From Haloarcula salinisoli (lineage in GTDB: Archaea > Halobacteriota > Halobacteria > Halobacteriales > Haloarculaceae): a stretch of DNA of 64,000 bases. The notes beneath the pieces were generated by a model. The model did not search any database. It was not told the DNA's origin and saw only the letters and a program-made list of their open reading frames with translations. Within the stretch, counting starts at the first letter, position 1; each line of letters begins with the position of its first letter. Positions 52,842 to 61,247 of this stretch are shown piece after piece. The stretch is from NCBI RefSeq assembly GCF_019599405.1, contig NZ_RKLQ01000001.1, forward strand, positions 620,001 to 684,000, in the 5' to 3' direction. The translations under genes were made by a program, and so were the position numbers.

Positions 52842-52850
52842 AATTTATAA
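52842..52850 (+). promoter_or_regulatory. TATA-like box for thiC
   Basis: AATTTATAA lies about 25-33 nt before ATG 52875. The leader would be absent or a few nt long, which argues against a TPP riboswitch in the transcript and for protein control of thiC. Confidence 0.6.
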
Positions 52851-52874
52851 CCAAGTAGTATAACTAGATTATCG

Positions 52875-54293
52875 ATGACGCAGCTCCAGGCGGCTCGCAA
52901 CGGTACAGTGACCGAGGCGATGGAACGGGTGGCTGAACGGGAACGGACGTCGGCGGAGTTCGTTCGCGAGCAGGTCGCCGACGGGCAGGCGGTCATCCCG
53001 GCGAACGTCGACCACGACTCACTCGACCCGATGATTATCGGCCGGGAGTTCGGGACGAAGGTCAACGCCAACATCGGGAACAGCGAGGAGACCAGCGACC
53101 TCGAGGGCGAACTGGAAAAACTCCACACCGCGGTTCACTACGGTGCCGACACCGTGATGGACCTCTCGACCGGGAGCGACCTCGACGCTATCCGCGAGGC
53201 CAACGTCGAACACTCGCCGGTTCCTATCGGGACGGTCCCCATCTACGAGGCCGTCAAGCGTGTCGATGAGCCGGCCGACATCACACACGAGCTCCTGCTG
53301 GATGTCATCGCGAAGCAGGCCAGACAGGGGGTCGACTACATGACCATCCACGCCGGCGTTCGGATGGAACACCTCCCGCTTACGGACGGACGAAAGACGG
53401 GTATCGTCTCACGGGGCGGGTCGATTCTCGCGCAGTGGATGGAGGAAAACGGGATGGAGAACCCGCTGTACACGAAGTTCGAGGCGATATGCGATATCTT
53501 CGTCGACTACGACGTTACCTTCAGCCTCGGCGACGGCCTGCGACCCGGCTCGCTGGCCGACGCCGGTGACGAGGCCCAGTACGCCGAACTCGACACGCTC
53601 GGGGAACTGACCCGGACCGCGTGGGACAACGGCGTGCAGGTGATGGTCGAGGGGCCGGGCCACGTCCCGATGGACGAGGTCGCCGAGCAGGTCGAACGCC
53701 AGCAGCGCGTCTGTGACGGCGCGCCGTTCTACGTGCTTGGCCCGCTGGTGACCGACATCGCGCCGGGCTACGACCACATCACCAGCGCTATCGGGGCGAC
53801 TGAAGCCGCCCGGGCCGGTGCTGCTATGCTCTGTTATGTCACCCCCAAAGAGCACCTCGGACTGCCCGAGCAGGAAGACGTACGGGACGGGCTGGCGGCC
53901 TACCGTATCGCCGCGCACTCGGCGGACGTTGCTAACGGTCGCGATGGGGCCCGTGCCTGGGACGACGCGCTCTCGGAGGCCCGCTACGCCTTCGACTGGC
54001 GCGAGCAGTTCGACCTGGCGCTCGACCCCGAGCGCGCTAAATCGTACCACGACCAGACCCTCCCCGGTGATAACTACAAGGAGGCCCGCTTTTGCTCGAT
54101 GTGTGGCGTCGACTTCTGTTCGATGCGCATCGACCAGGACGCACGCGAGGACGGCGAGATGACCGACATCGAGACGGGGAGCGACGAGCGGACCGACGCT
54201 GGCGACTCGGCCGCCGCCGAGGTGAACCGTCCGCCGGTCGGCACGCACGGCGGCGCGTCGGTACCATCTGGGGCCCTCGGAGACGACGAGTAA
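52875..54293 (+). CDS. thiC: Phosphomethylpyrimidine synthase ThiC
   Basis: A 472-residue radical SAM enzyme converting aminoimidazole ribotide to the thiamine pyrimidine. The Fe-S motif C407-x2-C410-x4-C415 ([10 protein letters not shown]) is near the C-terminus, as in all Thi[12 protein letters not shown] and [14 protein letters not shown] are signatures. The C-terminal 45 residues are an acidic haloarchaeal tail. The non-canonical length (family up to 600) reflects a short N-terminus, typical for archaeal ThiC. Confidence 0.97.
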   Translation: MTQLQAARNGTVTEAMERVAERERTSAEFVREQVADGQAVIPANVDHDSLDPMIIGREFGTKVNANIGNSEETSDLEGELEKLHTAVHYGADTVMDLSTGSDLDAIREANVEHSPVPIGTVPIYEAVKRVDEPADITHELLLDVIAKQARQGVDYMTIHAGVRMEHLPLTDGRKTGIVSRGGSILAQWMEENGMENPLYTKFEAICDIFVDYDVTFSLGDGLRPGSLADAGDEAQYAELDTLGELTRTAWDNGVQVMVEGPGHVPMDEVAEQVERQQRVCDGAPFYVLGPLVTDIAPGYDHITSAIGATEAARAGAAMLCYVTPKEHLGLPEQEDVRDGLAAYRIAAHSADVANGRDGARAWDDALSEARYAFDWREQFDLALDPERAKSYHDQTLPGDNYKEARFCSMCGVDFCSMRIDQDAREDGEMTDIETGSDERTDAGDSAAAEVNRPPVGTHGGASVPSGALGDDE

Positions 54294-54312
54294 ACTCAAC
54301 GCTCCGATAGTT

Positions 54313-54320
54313 CTTTATGA
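54313..54320 (+). promoter_or_regulatory. TATA-like box for the 23-residue protein
   Basis: CTTTATGA lies 23-30 nt before ATG 54343. With this spacing it makes the tiny downstream frame a credible leaderless gene. Confidence 0.45.
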
Positions 54321-54342
54321 GACGGTTGTCTACGATGAAACG

Positions 54343-54414
54343 ATGTCAAAGAAGATACTCCTCCTGCTTACGGTCGTCGCCGCCGTCGGTGCGGCGTACG
54401 TCGTCAAGAAGTAA
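54343..54414 (+). CDS. Very small single-span membrane peptide
   Basis: A 23-residue frame, MSKKILLLLTVVAAVGAAYV then VKK. Basic ends flank one hydrophobic span with a Gly and Ala stripe, as expected of a small inserted membrane peptide. A TATA-like box is at leaderless distance. I do not recognise a family; conserved small haloarchaeal membrane peptides of this kind exist but are rarely annotated. It could be chance, although the amino-acid pattern is strongly membrane-like. Confidence 0.5.
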   Translation: MSKKILLLLTVVAAVGAAYVVKK

Positions 54415-54490
54415 CGCGGTCTCCGCCGTCGTATCGTATCCGACCACCCTTTTCAGAACGCTTACCCGACCGACCGGTCTAGTCGTGCCT

Positions 54491-55315
54491 ATGTACGGTG
54501 TCGTCACGCGAAACGAGGAGGAGACGGAGTGGTCCGAGTTCGACCGGGCGTTCTACGAGGTCAAAGACGTCACCGGACGGGCGACCGACCCCGTCGAGGG
54601 GGCGGTGAACATGGTGTCGTGTTTCGGGGACAACGCCGTCGAGGGCGAGGAAGAACTGCTCGCGTTCGACGACGAGGGAACCGCTGCGACACGGAACGAA
54701 CCGTACTTCGACTGGACCTACGTCTGTCCGACCCACGACCGCTACCGGGAGGGGCTGCTCGACATTATCGAGGAGGCCGCCGGCGTGAACGAGGACGTGC
54801 GACTGGACGACGTCGGCTTCCCGCGCGAGGAGTACTGCCACTGTGACCGATGTGAGCGACGCTTCGCCGACAGTGAGTTCGACGACTGGGAGGCCTGGCG
54901 GACCCAGGTCATGACCGACTTCGTCGCGGCGGCCCGCGAGCGGGTCCCCGGCGACCTCTATCTGACACTCTACCCCGACCCCTATCCCGGCCATCTCGAG
55001 GCCCGCACCGGCGTCGCCGTCGACGACATCGAGCCCTACGTCGACGAGTTTGTCGTCCCCATCTACGATATGGCCTACTCGACGACCTACTGGCTGGAGA
55101 TACTCGCGAAGGGCTTTCTCGACCGCCTCTCGACGCCCTTCAGTATCGAGCTGTACGCCGTCGACGTCGATATCGACGACCTCGCGAAGGCGACGGAGGT
55201 GGCCGCGGAGTACGGCCACTCGGTGCTCTTTGGCTACGACGCCAGCAACGCACGTGCGACGGTTCGCCGGCTCGGCGCGGACGCCCGCGATGGCCAGTCC
55301 TTCGGGCCCGAGTAA
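54491..55315 (+). CDS. Conserved haloarchaeal protein, TIM-barrel-like
   Basis: A 274-residue soluble protein starting MYGVVTRNEEETEWSEFDRAFYEVKD. The middle has CPTHDRYREGLLDIIEEAA, then a CHCDRCERRF cysteine cluster (metal-binding candidate), a stretch DLYLTLYPDPYPGHLEARTG and FVVPIYDMAYSTTYWLEIL. The pattern of strands ending in D/P and helices fits a sugar-hydrolase-like barrel found in many haloarchaea, but no catalytic pair is certain. ATG 54491 is preferred. Function unknown. Confidence 0.78.
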   Translation: MYGVVTRNEEETEWSEFDRAFYEVKDVTGRATDPVEGAVNMVSCFGDNAVEGEEELLAFDDEGTAATRNEPYFDWTYVCPTHDRYREGLLDIIEEAAGVNEDVRLDDVGFPREEYCHCDRCERRFADSEFDDWEAWRTQVMTDFVAAARERVPGDLYLTLYPDPYPGHLEARTGVAVDDIEPYVDEFVVPIYDMAYSTTYWLEILAKGFLDRLSTPFSIELYAVDVDIDDLAKATEVAAEYGHSVLFGYDASNARATVRRLGADARDGQSFGPE

Positions 55316-55368
55316 AGGCCCGGCAGCCGCCACGTGGCTTTTTACGTCCGTGTGCCGAACTTTCAGCT

Positions 55369-55605
55369 ATGCGACAACGAATTAACCGCGCGTTCAGCCG
55401 TGCCAAGTACGCAGCCACCGGCGGGGCCATCGGCGGCGCTATCGGCGGACTGTTCAGTTCGAAGCTCGCGAGCACGGGCGCCGGCATCGGGGCGCTGGTC
55501 GGTGCGATGGTCGGCGAGAAGTGGGCCGACGCCGAGCCGGTGGTCGAGCGAGCCAAGGAGTCCGCGAAGGCGAAAGCCGGCGACAAACTGGGCGCGGCGG
55601 AGTGA
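55369..55605 (+). CDS. Glycine-zipper small protein
   Basis: A 78-residue protein with a glycine-zipper segment (TGGAIGGAIGGLFSSKLASTG, then GAGIGALVGAMVGEKWA), about residues 17-50, preceded by a basic lead and followed by a charged helix. Such zippers insert into or pack on membranes. A TATA-like TTTTTACG stands about 28-35 nt before ATG 55369. Function unknown. It is convergent with the NUDIX gene. Confidence 0.75.
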   Translation: MRQRINRAFSRAKYAATGGAIGGAIGGLFSSKLASTGAGIGALVGAMVGEKWADAEPVVERAKESAKAKAGDKLGAAE

Positions 55606-55648
55606 CCACGGCGGCGGAGGCCACTCACTCTCGCCGGGGCGTCCCGTC

Positions 55649-56215
55649 TCACGTCCGGCCGAAACGGTGCTCGCGCCAGCGCAGTATCTCCTCGCGGTCC
55701 CGCGTATCCTCGGGCAGTTCGTCGAACCAGCGAGCCTCGCTGATTTCGCCGTCCGGGTCCTGGACGTCTATCTCGGTGGTCTCGGCGCGGGCCTCGAAGA
55801 CCGGGAGCAGCCCCCAGGTGTTGTTGTTCTCACAGTAAAACTCCACGCGCCCGAGCATCCCCAGCCCCTCGATACGGGCCTCGATACCGCTCTCCTCGGC
55901 CAGCTCTCGGAGGGCGGCCTCCCTGAACGATTCCCCGGGGTCGAGTTCGCCGCCGGGTAACACCCACCGACCGACGCCGTCGTGGCGCACCAGCAGGAGC
56001 TCGCCAGTAGGCCGGTAGGGGAGCGTGTGCGCGCCGAAGGGGGCGCCGTGGTCCCGGGCGTCCTCGGCGACGGTGCGAAAGCGGGGCCGCTTGACCCGCC
56101 GGTGGCGCGTAAACTCCACGAACTCGTCGTACTGCTCTCCCAGCTCGTGGTAGGTCTGTTCGGCCTGCTGACTGGCCACGTCGGCGAGATACCACAGGTC
56201 GTCGACGGTAGTCAT
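55649..56215 (-). CDS. NUDIX hydrolase
   Basis: A 188-residue nucleoside diphosphate-linked hydrolase. The Nudix box GGELDPGESFREAALRELAEESGI is complete (GX5EX7REUXEEXGU) near residues 88-111. The N-terminal 60 residues (LWYLADVASQQAEQTYHELGEQYDEFVEFTRHRR) form a helical extension found in several haloarchaeal Nudix proteins. The substrate cannot be predicted. Confidence 0.93.
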   Translation of the reverse strand: MTTVDDLWYLADVASQQAEQTYHELGEQYDEFVEFTRHRRVKRPRFRTVAEDARDHGAPFGAHTLPYRPTGELLLVRHDGVGRWVLPGGELDPGESFREAALRELAEESGIEARIEGLGMLGRVEFYCENNNTWGLLPVFEARAETTEIDVQDPDGEISEARWFDELPEDTRDREEILRWREHRFGRT

Positions 56216-56376
56216 CTGTCTCCGCGAGCTGTGACGTAGCTATCGCGCGCGGACAGCGGAGGGCAGGACGGACCAATCATGCAGGCCAGTACGCGAGAGA
56301 ATTACTATAACCCTTCGACACACCGGCTTCCCGATGAATCAGTCCCTTTTTGAGCAGCCATCGAGTATCGGCGCGT

Positions 56377-56556
56377 ATGGCATTCGAAGAAGACGACGAG
56401 GTCATTCTCCACGACGAGCACAGCGATTACGACGGCGAGACCGGGACCATCACGCAGGTCGTCGACACGATGTTCGGCGACGCCAACTACACGGTCTCCT
56501 TCGAGGACGGCCAGGAGCAGGGCGTCCCCGAGGACAACCTCGAAGCCAGCGAGTAA
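56377..56556 (+). CDS. DUF1918 small SH3-like protein
   Basis: A 59-residue protein: MAFEEDDEVILHDEHSDYDG then ETGTITQVVDTMFGDANYTVSFEDGQEQGVPEDNLEASE. The pattern of a small barrel with a VSFEDGxE turn matches DUF1918-like haloarchaeal proteins. Unknown function. It lies 3 nt upstream of the RNA-binding protein gene and is likely co-transcribed. Confidence 0.82.
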   Translation: MAFEEDDEVILHDEHSDYDGETGTITQVVDTMFGDANYTVSFEDGQEQGVPEDNLEASE

Positions 56557-56559
56557 GCC

Positions 56560-56985
56560 GTGTCGTCGGTTCCGTTCCACTACGTCGACCTGCGGGCGTT
56601 CTGCTACGCCACCGAGGACGAGAAACGCGTCGAGAGCGCGCTCAGGACCTACCTCCCCGAGGAGTACCCCATCGAGCGGGCCGAGAGCGAGGGCCACTAC
56701 GGCGATCGTATCGTGGTCCTCTCGGCCCGTGTCGAGAACGCAGACGAGGTGCGACAGGTCCTCTCGCAGGTGGCGACACTCGATGACATCGACGACGTGC
56801 GGGCGGAACTGGACGACCGTGTCGACGAGAACTGCTCGTTTTTCCTCACGCTGGATAAACAGGCCGCTTTCGGCGACGAGGTCCGCCGGGGCGACGGTAT
56901 CACGCTCCGCGCGAAGGTCGAGGCCTATCCCGCGAAACGCGAGAACGCCGTCGAGAACGCCCGGGACCTGCTGGCCGAACTGTGA
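56560..56985 (+). CDS. RNA-binding protein, exosome-associated type (COG1325-like)
   Basis: A 141-residue protein of the archaeal RNA-binding family found next to RNase P and exosome genes: VPFHYVDLRAFCYATEDEKRVESALRTYLP, then GHYGDRIVVLSARVENADEVRQVL and FFLTLDKQAAFGDEVRRGDGITLRAKVEAYPAKRENA. The start is GTG 56560. Its TGA overlaps the ATG of rnp3. Context and sequence fit a role in RNA processing. Confidence 0.88.
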   Translation: MSSVPFHYVDLRAFCYATEDEKRVESALRTYLPEEYPIERAESEGHYGDRIVVLSARVENADEVRQVLSQVATLDDIDDVRAELDDRVDENCSFFLTLDKQAAFGDEVRRGDGITLRAKVEAYPAKRENAVENARDLLAEL

Positions 56986-57677
56986 TGTACGAGGCGGTTC
57001 ACGCCCGGCCCGACGGGCCGAGCACCCTCGCTCGACAGGCCGAGACCGCCGCTGACTACGGCTTCGAGGGCGTCGTCGTCCGGAACCACGGCGACGAGGG
57101 CGAGCCCGACGATATCACAGCAGTCCGGGAAGCGGTCGACGTGGACGTGGTCGACGGCGTCGAGATTCGAGCCGACGACCCGTCCCAGGCCAGCGGCCTC
57201 GTGGGCAACTACCGCTCGAAACAGACGGTCGTCGTCGTCCACGGCGGCGACAGCGCGGTCAACCGCTTCGCCGTCGAGACCCCCGCTGTCGACGTGCTCG
57301 CTCACCCGATGGCGGGCGACGGCGATTTCAACCACGTGCTGGCCACGGCCGCTGCCGACAACGATGTCCGCGTCGAGTTCAATCTCCGCCCGGTCATCCA
57401 GGGCGAGGGCGGCAGCCGTGTCCGCCGGCTGCGTGGCCTCCGGAAACTCCGTGAACTCGTCGCCGACGCCGACGCACCCTTCGTCGTCAGCGCCGACCCG
57501 CGAAGTCACCTGGAGTTGCGCGCGCCGCGGGAGCTGGCCGCACTGGGCGAGGCTATCGGGTTCGACGCCGACGATATCCGGTCCGGGCTGGCCGAGTGGG
57601 GCCGGCTGGCCGCCCGCAACCGCGACCGGATGGGCGATTCGTACGTCGAGCCCGGGGTCCGACTGGACGATTCGTGA
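56985..57677 (+). CDS. rnp3: RNase P protein component 3 (Rpp30 homolog)
   Basis: A 230-residue PHP-like barrel protein of RNase P. Conserved blocks are YEAVHARPDGPSTLARQAETAADYGFEGVVVRNH, VDVLAHPMAGDGDFNHVLATAAADNDVRVEFNLRPVI and FVVSADPRSHLELRAPRELAALGEAIG. ATG 56985 shares its first base with the preceding stop codon. It acts with Rnp2 to cut pre-tRNA leaders. Confidence 0.94.
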   Translation: MYEAVHARPDGPSTLARQAETAADYGFEGVVVRNHGDEGEPDDITAVREAVDVDVVDGVEIRADDPSQASGLVGNYRSKQTVVVVHGGDSAVNRFAVETPAVDVLAHPMAGDGDFNHVLATAAADNDVRVEFNLRPVIQGEGGSRVRRLRGLRKLRELVADADAPFVVSADPRSHLELRAPRELAALGEAIGFDADDIRSGLAEWGRLAARNRDRMGDSYVEPGVRLDDS

Positions 57678-57731
57678 TGGTTTCCTGAAACCTGATACCT
57701 TTATTTACCATGAGGGCCACAACGCTATTAT

Positions 57732-58151
57732 ATGGCAAACACGAGCCCGAAGTTCGGCGGTCTCGTGGTCGCCTCGCTCGCGGGCGTGGTGGGCACAAAG
57801 TATCTCCTGGGGGGAGCACTGGCAGCGGTCGAAGCGACGTCACTCAGTTCGGTTCTGGTCCTGGATAGCATCCCGGCGACGTTCGCGGTCGGGACAATCC
57901 TGGGACTCGTCACCGGGTCGCTGGTCAGTGGGTTCATCCTGTCTCGACATATGGCTGTCGCCGTCTTCCTCGGCGTCATCGCACTCAGCGTCCCCGCGCT
58001 CCGGGCCGCTGACCCCGTCATTATCGTCGAGACCATCGGGATGATGCTGTCGATCCTGTATCTGCTCGTCCGGAGTCCAATAGAGCGGATAGAGCCGGCC
58101 AACGTCGACGACTCCGACAGCGCCAGTCGGCACGGCTCGACGCTCCGGTGA
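57732..58151 (+). CDS. Haloarchaeal membrane protein between rnp3 and rnp2
   Basis: A 139-residue protein with three or four hydrophobic segments (about 8-30, 42-68, 73-92, 98-115). Its own TATA-like box TTTATTTA (57700-57707) lies at leaderless distance. The C-terminal tail is short and hydrophilic. It is not an RNase P component by sequence, so it interrupts the usual RNA-processing gene string. Function unknown. Confidence 0.78.
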   Translation: MANTSPKFGGLVVASLAGVVGTKYLLGGALAAVEATSLSSVLVLDSIPATFAVGTILGLVTGSLVSGFILSRHMAVAVFLGVIALSVPALRAADPVIIVETIGMMLSILYLLVRSPIERIEPANVDDSDSASRHGSTLR

Positions 58152-58234
58152 CCGCCGCGAGACGTCGATGACATCCGTTTTCACTCCGGCCCGCTAACGC
58201 GAGGTATGGACGCTGAATTCGGGGGTACTGGCTC

Positions 58235-58711
58235 GTGAAACACCTGCCGAAACATCTCCAGCCCCGCTGGCGCTATCTCGCGGTGGCCATCGAGACGTGG
58301 CCAGACGCCGATCTGGACCGGCGAGCCTTCCAGCGTGAGGTGTGGTACGCGACCCAGAACCTGCTGGGCGACACCGGCAGCGCCGACGCGGACATGACCG
58401 TCCTGCGCTTTACCCACGAGGACGGCGTCGGCCACGCTATCGTCCGGGTCCGACGGGGCCACACCGAGGACGCCCGCGCGGCGCTTGCCTGTCTGAACAG
58501 CGTCGACGGCGCGCCCGTGGGCCTTCGTGTCACCGGCACCAGCGGCACCGTTCGTGCCTGTGAGGAAAAATATATACGCGGCCCGGCAAAAGGCCCGGAA
58601 CAGAGACAGGTCGTGTTCGAGACCCGGGACCGGCGTGCGGTCGCCCGCGACGGGCGGGTGGACGTAGCGACCGACGACGGGTTCGTCGGCGCGACAGACC
58701 TCGACATCTAA
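58235..58711 (+). CDS. rnp2: RNase P protein component 2 (Pop5/Rpp14 homolog)
   Basis: A 158-residue Pop5-like protein: MKHLPKHLQPRWRYLAVAIE, the typical N-terminus of haloarchaeal Rnp2, followed by VWYATQNLLGDTGSADADMTVLRFTHEDGVGHAIVRVRRGH and VTGTSGTVRACEEKYI. The start is GTG 58235. Together with Rnp3 it forms the Pop5-Rpp30 subcomplex. psmA starts 4 nt after its stop. Confidence 0.93.
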   Translation: MKHLPKHLQPRWRYLAVAIETWPDADLDRRAFQREVWYATQNLLGDTGSADADMTVLRFTHEDGVGHAIVRVRRGHTEDARAALACLNSVDGAPVGLRVTGTSGTVRACEEKYIRGPAKGPEQRQVVFETRDRRAVARDGRVDVATDDGFVGATDLDI

Positions 58712-58715
58712 CACT

Positions 58716-59495
58716 ATGCAGGGACAAAACCAACAGCAGGCGTACGACCGCGGAATCACTATCTTCTCTCCGGACGGGCGTCTCTATCAGGTCGAGTACG
58801 CCCGCGAGGCGGTCAAACGCGGCACGGCGAGTATCGGCATCCGGACGAGCGACGGTGTCGTCCTGGCTGTCGACAAGCGCATCCGCTCGCCGCTGATGGA
58901 ACGCTCCTCCGTCGAGAAGATACACAAGGCCGACGACCACATCGGTATCGCGAGTGCCGGCCACGTCGCCGACGCCCGCCAGCTCATCGACTTCGCTCGC
59001 CGGCAGGCCCAGGTCAACCACCTGCGCTACGGCGAGCCGGTCGGCGTCGAGACGCTGACGAAGGAGATTACGGACTACATCCAGCAGTACACGCAGGTCG
59101 GCGGCGCGCGACCGTTCGGCGTCGCGCTCATCATCGCCGGCATCGCCAACGGCGAGCCCCGTCTCTACGAGACGGACCCCTCGGGGACCCCCTACGAGTG
59201 GAAGGCACTGGCCGTGGGTGCCGACCGGGGTGACATCCGCGACTACCTCGAAGCACACTACGACGAGTCGATGGTGCTCTCGGAGGGCGTCGACCTCGCG
59301 CTCGAAGCGCTCGCGTCGGTCGCCGAGGACGGACTCGCTCCCGAAGGGATCGGCATCGCGACCATCGACGTCGAGACCGAGACGTTCGGCGAGCTCTCCG
59401 ACGACGAGAAGCGCGAGCATCTGGAGGCGGCCGACCTGCTGGCCGACCCCGAGGCCGAGGACAGCGAGGACGCCGAGGACGTCGACGAGGAGTAG
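58716..59495 (+). CDS. psmA: Proteasome alpha subunit
   Basis: A 259-residue alpha ring subunit of the 20S proteasome. The N-terminal gate segment QAYDRGITIFSPDGRLYQVEYAREAVKRG is intact, including the YDR gate motif. TSDGVVLAVDKR, HIGIASAGHVADARQLIDFAR and GGARPFGVALIIAG follow. The acidic tail is normal for haloarchaea. It is the last gene of the RNA-processing operon. Confidence 0.98.
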   Translation: MQGQNQQQAYDRGITIFSPDGRLYQVEYAREAVKRGTASIGIRTSDGVVLAVDKRIRSPLMERSSVEKIHKADDHIGIASAGHVADARQLIDFARRQAQVNHLRYGEPVGVETLTKEITDYIQQYTQVGGARPFGVALIIAGIANGEPRLYETDPSGTPYEWKALAVGADRGDIRDYLEAHYDESMVLSEGVDLALEALASVAEDGLAPEGIGIATIDVETETFGELSDDEKREHLEAADLLADPEAEDSEDAEDVDEE

Positions 59496-59554
59496 GCGGT
59501 TTCCTTTTCCCAGCCGACCATAGAATTAAGCCCCAGAGTGGCAAAGCGTGCTGT

Positions 59555-59926
59555 ATGAACTGTCCACGGTGTGGGGGAACGCTGACGCGCTATCGGCTGG
59601 GCGAGCGGGAGACCGTCGGCTGTCAGGAGTGTGAGTACGTTGGGGTGACGGTCGACCACACGGCCGAACACGGACCGCCAGAATCCTGGGACGACGCCAT
59701 CGACCGCTTCGAGGAACAGGGACAGTCAGTCGCGAAAATCAGGCGGGAGGACCTGCCGGTCGACGTGCCCGCCGCCGCCGAATCGACGGGCGAGCAACTG
59801 ATCAACGGGATGGGCGACGAACTGGTCGAAGACGGCGACCTAGTCTTCCCCGTCTTCGACGAGGCCGTCTCGGACGACGAGACGGCCGCTCGCGAGAACG
59901 GCGAATCGGCCGACGCGACCCACTGA
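59555..59926 (+). CDS. Zinc-ribbon haloarchaeal protein
   Basis: A 123-residue protein with an N-terminal zinc ribbon: MNCPRCGGTLTRYRLGERETVGCQECEYVGV, two CxxC pairs. The middle has a short helix (PESWDDAIDRFEEQ) and an acidic tail. It is found in many haloarchaea without known function. It follows psmA by 59 nt and could be read from the same transcript. Confidence 0.82.
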   Translation: MNCPRCGGTLTRYRLGERETVGCQECEYVGVTVDHTAEHGPPESWDDAIDRFEEQGQSVAKIRREDLPVDVPAAAESTGEQLINGMGDELVEDGDLVFPVFDEAVSDDETAARENGESADATH

Positions 59927-60053
59927 GTCGGCCCCTGCGAGTGACTGGCGCGGGCCAGGCACCCCGAGCCAGATCACACTCAGCGTGTCGGTCGCTGAAC
60001 ACAGCCCTGGACGGCTGCTTCGGGCGTCAAAAAACGGTACGTCGGTAGCCGGT

Positions 60054-61094
60054 TCAATCGTCGGCTTCGACTTCTTCTTCCTCTTCGGCTTCCTCAGAAC
60101 CGCTGTGACCCGTCTCTTCCTCCTCGGAGCGGGCGGCGACGAGCGACCCGCGTGCGACGCTGTACATCGGCTCGTCGGCGTGCTGAACCTCGCTGATGGA
60201 GAACGGAATCGACGCGTCTTCGAGGTGCTGCTCGAACAGCTTCTTGAAGCCTTTCGGCGAGGAGGTCCCGCCGGTGACGACGACCGGGACGTCGAGCCCC
60301 TCCTCGATGTCTTCCTCGTCGACCTCTTCCTGAATCTTTCCGATGACGTAGTCAAGCAGATTCTCGTAGTAAATCGAGAGCGCGCCTTCGACGCCGCCGA
60401 CGTCGGTCTCGAAGTCCAGCTCGAAGTCGCCCTCCTTGATGGAGGTGACCTTGTCGACGGGCTTGCCCGTCGCCGTCGAGGCCTGCTCGTCGATCCAGTC
60501 GCCACCGCGGGCGACGGAGAACTTCATCACCGGCACGGCGTAGTAGGACAGACAGACGTTCGTCATCCCGGCGCCGAAGCTGATACCCAGCCCGGTGAAG
60601 TTGTTGTCTGCCAGGTCCGAGTAGATGACTGCCATCCCCTCGTTGATGGGCTCTGCGTCGTACCCCATGTCGTTGAGGAACGACTGGATGGTCTTCTGGT
60701 GATACAGCGTGCTCAGGTCCGAGTCGATTGGGTCGGCCGGCGAGGAGAAGTACAGCTTCTCGTTCGGGTGGTCCGGCGAGCCGACGACCTGCTCGATGAT
60801 GAGCTTCATCATCGGGATGGCCGACTGCTCGTCAGAGGAGAGAATCCCCTGGGACATCGGCCGCCGTGTCTCTTGATTGAAGATGTTCGCAAAGTTCAGC
60901 GCGTCGTCGCCCAGCACGTACACGTCTTCGTCTTTCCGGATGTGGAGTACGTCCGAGCGCGAGAGCATCCGCTCGGCCATGTCGCTGTACTCTATCTCCA
61001 CGAACGAGTTTCGCTGCTGGACGAACACCGTGTCGTTGCCGTCCTGCTGTGCCGAGATAAGGTTCATCGTCCCAACGTCGAGTCCTTTTGCCAT
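60054..61094 (-). CDS. Actin-like protein (salactin/volactin type)
   Basis: A 346-residue actin/Hsp70-superfamily ATPase. Phosphate 1 motif is GLDVGTMNL (4-12), phosphate 2 is [12 protein letters not shown] (169-180), and the adenosine motif is [13 protein letters not shown] (271-283). The acidic C-terminal tail ([15 protein letters not shown]) is 20 residues long. It resembles the haloarchaeal actin homologs known as salactin and volactin, which form dynamic filaments; which of these groups it belongs to I cannot decide. ATG 61094 (MAKGLDVGT) is the natural start. Confidence 0.9.
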   Translation of the reverse strand: MAKGLDVGTMNLISAQQDGNDTVFVQQRNSFVEIEYSDMAERMLSRSDVLHIRKDEDVYVLGDDALNFANIFNQETRRPMSQGILSSDEQSAIPMMKLIIEQVVGSPDHPNEKLYFSSPADPIDSDLSTLYHQKTIQSFLNDMGYDAEPINEGMAVIYSDLADNNFTGLGISFGAGMTNVCLSYYAVPVMKFSVARGGDWIDEQASTATGKPVDKVTSIKEGDFELDFETDVGGVEGALSIYYENLLDYVIGKIQEEVDEEDIEEGLDVPVVVTGGTSSPKGFKKLFEQHLEDASIPFSISEVQHADEPMYSVARGSLVAARSEEEETGHSGSEEAEEEEEVEADD

Positions 61095-61247
61095 GAGTAG
61101 TTCACTAATATTTCCCCTATACCCCACATAAATGTACGTATCTACCTGATTTGTTATTGTTTTTAGCTGACTAGAGCGGCGCGAAGAGAACCATGAAAGA
61201 TAATGCAACAGTCTCCAGAGCCCGACGAGAGGAGACGTGGTGTAGGT

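Noticed and set aside
52680..52850. Possible TPP riboswitch before thiC (CTGAGA and GAGCCTGACGTCTG-like pieces)
   Set aside because: The pieces lie upstream of the TATA-like box at 52842-52850, so they would not be in the thiC transcript, and the full TPP core is not present.
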